DNA of 64,000 nucleotides from assembly GCF_900103195.1 (NCBI RefSeq), contig NZ_FMWU01000001.1:62001-126000 (forward strand). Direction: 5' to 3'. Made by a program: the position numbers and the translations under genes. Source of the stretch: Methylobacterium sp. UNC378MF. Its GTDB lineage: Bacteria > Pseudomonadota > Alphaproteobacteria > Rhizobiales > Beijerinckiaceae. Under the pieces are notes generated by a model that had not been told where the DNA came from, ran no database searches, and worked only from the letters and a program-made list of their open reading frames with translations. Shown one piece after another: positions 61,351 through 64,000 of the stretch (position 1 is the stretch's first letter; every line of letters begins with the position of its first letter).

Positions 61351-61560
61351 TCAGGCCGTCTGGAGCTGACCGGCGGACTGCTTGCCGCTGCGACGATCGG
61401 TCTCCAGCTCGTAGGAGACCTTCTGGCCCTCGTTCAGGCCACGCAGGCCGGCGCGCTCGACGGCCGAAATGTGGACGAACACGTCCTTGCCGCCGTCATC
61501 CGGCTGGATGAAGCCGTAGCCCTTGGTCTCGTTGAACCACTTCACGGTTCCGGTGCTCAT
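61351..61560 (-). CDS. cspA: cold-shock protein CspA
   Basis: A 69-residue OB-fold RNA chaperone. RNP1 is KGYGFIQ and RNP2 is [29 protein letters not shown] is the conserved start. The ATG at 61560 follows AAGGAC. The 5' region up to 61931 has no ORF and is a likely long leader, as is usual for csp genes. Intrinsic terminator behind it. Confidence 0.95.
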   Translation of the reverse strand: MSTGTVKWFNETKGYGFIQPDDGGKDVFVHISAVERAGLRGLNEGQKVSYELETDRRSGKQSAGQLQTA

Positions 61561-61931
61561 GGAAGTCCTTGATCTTCGCAGGCATAGTGAGAGATGGCAC
61601 CCGCTCAAACGAGGCTGGCGCCGGCATCGACCGATAGCGATAGGAAAGTCAGAACCGCCCTGCGAAGGCGTAACGGTCCAAGATATCCGGACACGTGCCG
61701 ATGCGGCAGAAGTAGACCGCCGGCGGTGATTTTGCAAGCGCAGGGAAATAGATCTGGCGGCAACCGCCGCACCGATGCGGGAAATTCCTTTCGGACATTT
61801 TGATTGAGCGAAGCCAGAACGGCCGTTTGAACAACGGGATAGGCGCTTTCGATGCAACGCGGTCATGGGAGATCTGTGGTTTCCGCAACGTCAACGAACG
61901 CTGCCGGGTCACCTGCGCTGGGCTGGCTTGC
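61561..61931 (-). other. long leader/promoter region upstream of cspA
   Basis: About 370 bases between cspA and the fabF2XL stop. The middle (61620-61870) is lower in GC than flanks. Short open frames here (61649-61966, arginine- and cysteine-rich) are unconvincing. A cold-responsive leader or promoter is likely by analogy with other csp genes; no specific element is recognised. Confidence 0.45.
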
Positions 61932-63068
61932 TCAAGCCGGCACGAGGCGCAGCACGCCCTCGCCACGCCGGTGACCGACCGCGGTCACGGCGACCTCGCG
62001 TGCACCGCCGCCGGCCACGAGGGCGGCGGCGAGCGCCGCTCCGAAAGGTGCCGCCACTTCGAGCCCGTGCCCGATCACGTCCCCGAGGGCGCGCAGGCGC
62101 GCGCACGGTGCGAGCTTCGTCAGCACCGTTCGCTCTTCCGCGGTGATCGGCGCGACCCCTGTGGCCCCGGACAGGACGTGATCGGGAGCCGAGAGGCCAG
62201 CCTGTCCCCAGAGGGTCTCCAGGCTGACGGCGACGCTGCCCGGCGCGCGCCGCGTCCGGTCGCTCGCCACCGGTTCCAGTTGGGCGAGGGCACGGGCGCC
62301 GCGGGCGGCGGCATGCGCGGCGGATTCCAGCATCAGGAAGGCCGCGCAGCTGCCGAGGATGAAGCCCGCCTCGCCGCCTTTGTCGCCGCGCGCGAAGACC
62401 GGTCGGAAGGCGTCGCGGGCGAGGTAGTCGCCCATCTCGTGGATCACCAGAACGTCCGGCCGCTCGGCGCTGTAGGAGCCGCCGACCAGGATCGCGTCGA
62501 TCTGGCCCGAGGCCACCCGCGCCTGCGCGATCCGCAGGGCGTCGACGCCGGCGGATTCCTCGCCCATGAAGGTGCGTGAGGCGCCCGTGACGCCGTGAAC
62601 GATCGCGATGTTGCCGGCGAGCAGGTTGGAGAGCTGTGCGAGGAACAGCGTCGGGCGAAGGTCGTTCTGCAGCCGCTCGTTCAGGTAGGCGCCCGGATCG
62701 GCGGCGTCACGCAGGCCGGTCAGGATTGCCCCGTCCACCGCATAGTCGCGCTCGCCGCCCCCCGCCGCCACGACGAGATGGAGCGCCTGCTTGAAGGCGG
62801 CATCGTCCTTCACGCCCGCGGCGTCGAGGGCGAGGCCGGCCGCGTAGACGCCGAGCCGCTGCCACGCCTCCATCTGGCGCTGGTCGCTGCGCTTGGGGAT
62901 CTGGCCGTCCCACGCGATCGCCGGCGCCGGGTGCACCGGATAGGGCGCGAAGGCCTCGCTGTCCGTGCGCGGGGCTTCCGCTCCGGCGAGGGCGATCAGA
63001 TGGGCGTCGACGCCTTCACCCGCACAGGAGACGAGGCCGAGGCCGGTGACGACGACGGGGCGGCTCAT
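61932..63068 (-). CDS. fabF2XL: ketosynthase-like protein, FabF2XL type, without catalytic cysteine
   Basis: A 378-residue thiolase-fold protein. SRPVVVTGLGLVSCAGEGVD at the start and DKGGEAGFILGSCAAFLMLE are KAS-like. The active-site block reads GVTGASRTFMGEESAGVDAL, where active KAS enzymes have TACASG; the nucleophilic Cys is absent. Thus it resembles a chain-length-factor-like partner. In the rhizobial acpXL cluster the genes fabF2XL and fabF1XL make C28 fatty acids for lipid A; the catalytic FabF1XL is not found behind it here. ATG 63068. Confidence 0.82.
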   Translation of the reverse strand: MSRPVVVTGLGLVSCAGEGVDAHLIALAGAEAPRTDSEAFAPYPVHPAPAIAWDGQIPKRSDQRQMEAWQRLGVYAAGLALDAAGVKDDAAFKQALHLVVAAGGGERDYAVDGAILTGLRDAADPGAYLNERLQNDLRPTLFLAQLSNLLAGNIAIVHGVTGASRTFMGEESAGVDALRIAQARVASGQIDAILVGGSYSAERPDVLVIHEMGDYLARDAFRPVFARGDKGGEAGFILGSCAAFLMLESAAHAAARGARALAQLEPVASDRTRRAPGSVAVSLETLWGQAGLSAPDHVLSGATGVAPITAEERTVLTKLAPCARLRALGDVIGHGLEVAAPFGAALAAALVAGGGAREVAVTAVGHRRGEGVLRLVPA

Positions 63069-63075
63069 GGCAGAC

Positions 63076-63555
63076 TCAGGGCTCGCGTTCGGCCTGCGCC
63101 GAATCGGGAAACAGGCCGATCGTCCGCGCCCGTTCGCGCATCGGCGCGTCGAGGCCGTCCGGGAACGGCATGGTGCGGAAGCGCAGCTCCGCGTCGCAGA
63201 GCGCCTTGCCGGCGTGGCTGATCGCCGCCTTGGTCACCGCGTAGCCCGAGCCGTCATGCTCGAGATGCGCCGTGACGAGGAGGTCCGCCCCCGGGCCCAC
63301 GAAGGATCGGAAACGCGCCTTGTCGACCCCGGTGAGGAACGGCATCCGGGCGAAGTCGAGATGGGCGAGCACGAGGTATCCGGAGGCCTGCGCCATCGTC
63401 TCCGTGAGAAGGACGCCGGGCACCAGGGGATGGCCGGGGAAGTGCCCCTCGAAGACCGGGCTCGCCATGGGCACCCGGGCGAACGCCTCGATGCGGCCGG
63501 CCGCCCGGTCGAGGAGCCGCACGGAGTCGATCATCTCGAAATATTCGAGGCGCAT
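63076..63555 (-). CDS. fabZXL: 3-hydroxyacyl-ACP dehydratase, FabZXL type
   Basis: A 159-residue hot-dog dehydratase. The catalytic loop is VFEGHFPGHPLVPGVLLTET, with His, then MAQASGYLVLA and GVDKARFRSFVGPGADL. It removes water from 3-hydroxyacyl-AcpXL during elongation of the lipid A very-long-chain acid. ATG 63555. It ends seven bases before fabF2XL. Confidence 0.9.
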   Translation of the reverse strand: MRLEYFEMIDSVRLLDRAAGRIEAFARVPMASPVFEGHFPGHPLVPGVLLTETMAQASGYLVLAHLDFARMPFLTGVDKARFRSFVGPGADLLVTAHLEHDGSGYAVTKAAISHAGKALCDAELRFRTMPFPDGLDAPMRERARTIGLFPDSAQAEREP

Positions 63556-63577
63556 GACGGTTCGGATCGGCCTTCGT

Positions 63578-63886
63578 TCAGACCTTGGCGGCCTTCTCGG
63601 CCACGAGGCCGTCGATGCGCGCGCACAGGTTCTTGAGGACGAAGTACTCCTCGGCAGGAACCTTGCCCTCGTTGACCTCCTGGGTCCAGCGCTCGAGCGG
63701 CAGCTTGATCCCGAAGGCCTTGTCCACCGCGAAGGCGATGTCGAGGAAGGCGAGGCTGTCGATGCCGAGGTCGTCGATGGCGTGGCTCTCGGGCGTGATC
63801 TTGTCCCGCGGGATGTCGGCGGTCTCGGCTATGATGTCGGCCACGCGCTCGAAGGTGGCGCTGCCGTGGGCGGGCTCGTCGGACAT
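63578..63886 (-). CDS. acpXL: acyl carrier protein AcpXL
   Basis: A 102-residue acyl carrier protein. [20 protein letters not shown] carries the phosphopantetheine serine (DSL). The length (longer than housekeeping AcpP) and the ending [18 protein letters not shown] fit AcpXL, which carries 27-hydroxyoctacosanoate for lipid A in Rhizobiales. ATG 63886 preceded by GAGAAGAC; the upstream frame to 64000 is not coding-like. First gene of the cluster (22 bases before fabZXL). Confidence 0.92.
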   Translation of the reverse strand: MSDEPAHGSATFERVADIIAETADIPRDKITPESHAIDDLGIDSLAFLDIAFAVDKAFGIKLPLERWTQEVNEGKVPAEEYFVLKNLCARIDGLVAEKAAKV

Positions 63887-64000
63887 GTCTTCTCGCGGGC
63901 TGTTCGAATTCCGGATCGGTCGTGCGGGAGCCCCCTCGCCGCCCGGGCGGACCGGCGCATACGCCCCGCGCGGCCACCCTACGCATAGTCGGGCCCTCAT

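Noticed and set aside
1..64000. tRNA, rRNA, CRISPR arrays, insertion sequences, integrases
   Set aside because: I looked for cloverleaf ends, regularly spaced repeats and transposase motifs in the gaps and found none; a covariance-model search would be needed to exclude small RNAs.

Overview
The window is chromosomal DNA from a high-GC alphaproteobacterium of the Rhizobiales (Hyphomicrobiales). It is most likely Methylobacterium/Methylorubrum or a close relative. The evidence is family-level recognition: an acpXL-fabZXL-fabF2XL very-long-chain lipid A cluster, a sciP/flbD flagellar locus with CtrA-type boxes, homospermidine synthase, an HpnL-type membrane protein, IalB, a class I PHA synthase, and a carotenoid cluster of the kind found in pink-pigmented methylotrophs. 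No database search was possible, so the genus is an inference. I saw no rRNA, tRNA, CRISPR array, insertion sequence or prophage. It reads as ordinary core chromosome with a few accessory islands.

Layout. 1-1.7 kb: a partial ModE-like regulator, a HupE/UreJ metal permease and a two-domain PilZ protein, all on the minus strand. 1.9-9.0 kb: a translationally coupled peptide/opine-type ABC importer (binding protein, two permeases, two ATPases) followed by a gamma-glutamyltransferase. 9.2-15.4 kb: prfB with its +1 programmed frameshift, small exported proteins, an AlaC-like aminotransferase and PHA synthase. 15.7-25.1 kb: a FadL-like porin, an FAH-family hydrolase, a soluble MCP-like protein, bioB, an orphan histidine kinase, a TVP38 protein coupled to a PmtA-like methyltransferase, and mnmA. 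25.3-42.7 kb: flagellar locus (fliK, flgD, sciP, fliF, fliG, fliH, fliN, flbD, fliP). Interspersed with it are a capsule-export-type protein, a ferredoxin-like protein, an HpnL-like protein, a 1124-residue exported repeat protein and an IalB protein. 43.3-49.1 kb: homospermidine synthase, an outer-membrane protein with an apparent frameshift, a phosphoesterase, a CDF-like protein, a MaoC hydratase and an rRNA/tRNA methyltransferase.

49.4-58.7 kb is the most interesting part. Two phytoene-desaturase-family FAD enzymes, an acyltransferase and a CrtQ-like glycosyltransferase resemble the later steps of a C30 carotenoid glycosyl-ester (staphyloxanthin-type) pathway. Between them lie a DUF2141 protein and a two-gene ABC exporter, coupled to the first desaturase. 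58.9-64 kb: cutA, NAD kinase, a GNAT, small basic proteins, cspA, and the start of the acpXL cluster.

Regulation visible in the sequence: a near-consensus sigma-54 -24/-12 promoter in front of fliK, which fits flbD (a sigma-54 activator) in the same locus; CtrA-like TTAA-N7-TTAA boxes in front of fliF and of the large exported repeat protein; and a dispersed set of intergenic palindromes. Stop/start overlaps (ATGA, GTGA) are common and define several operons.
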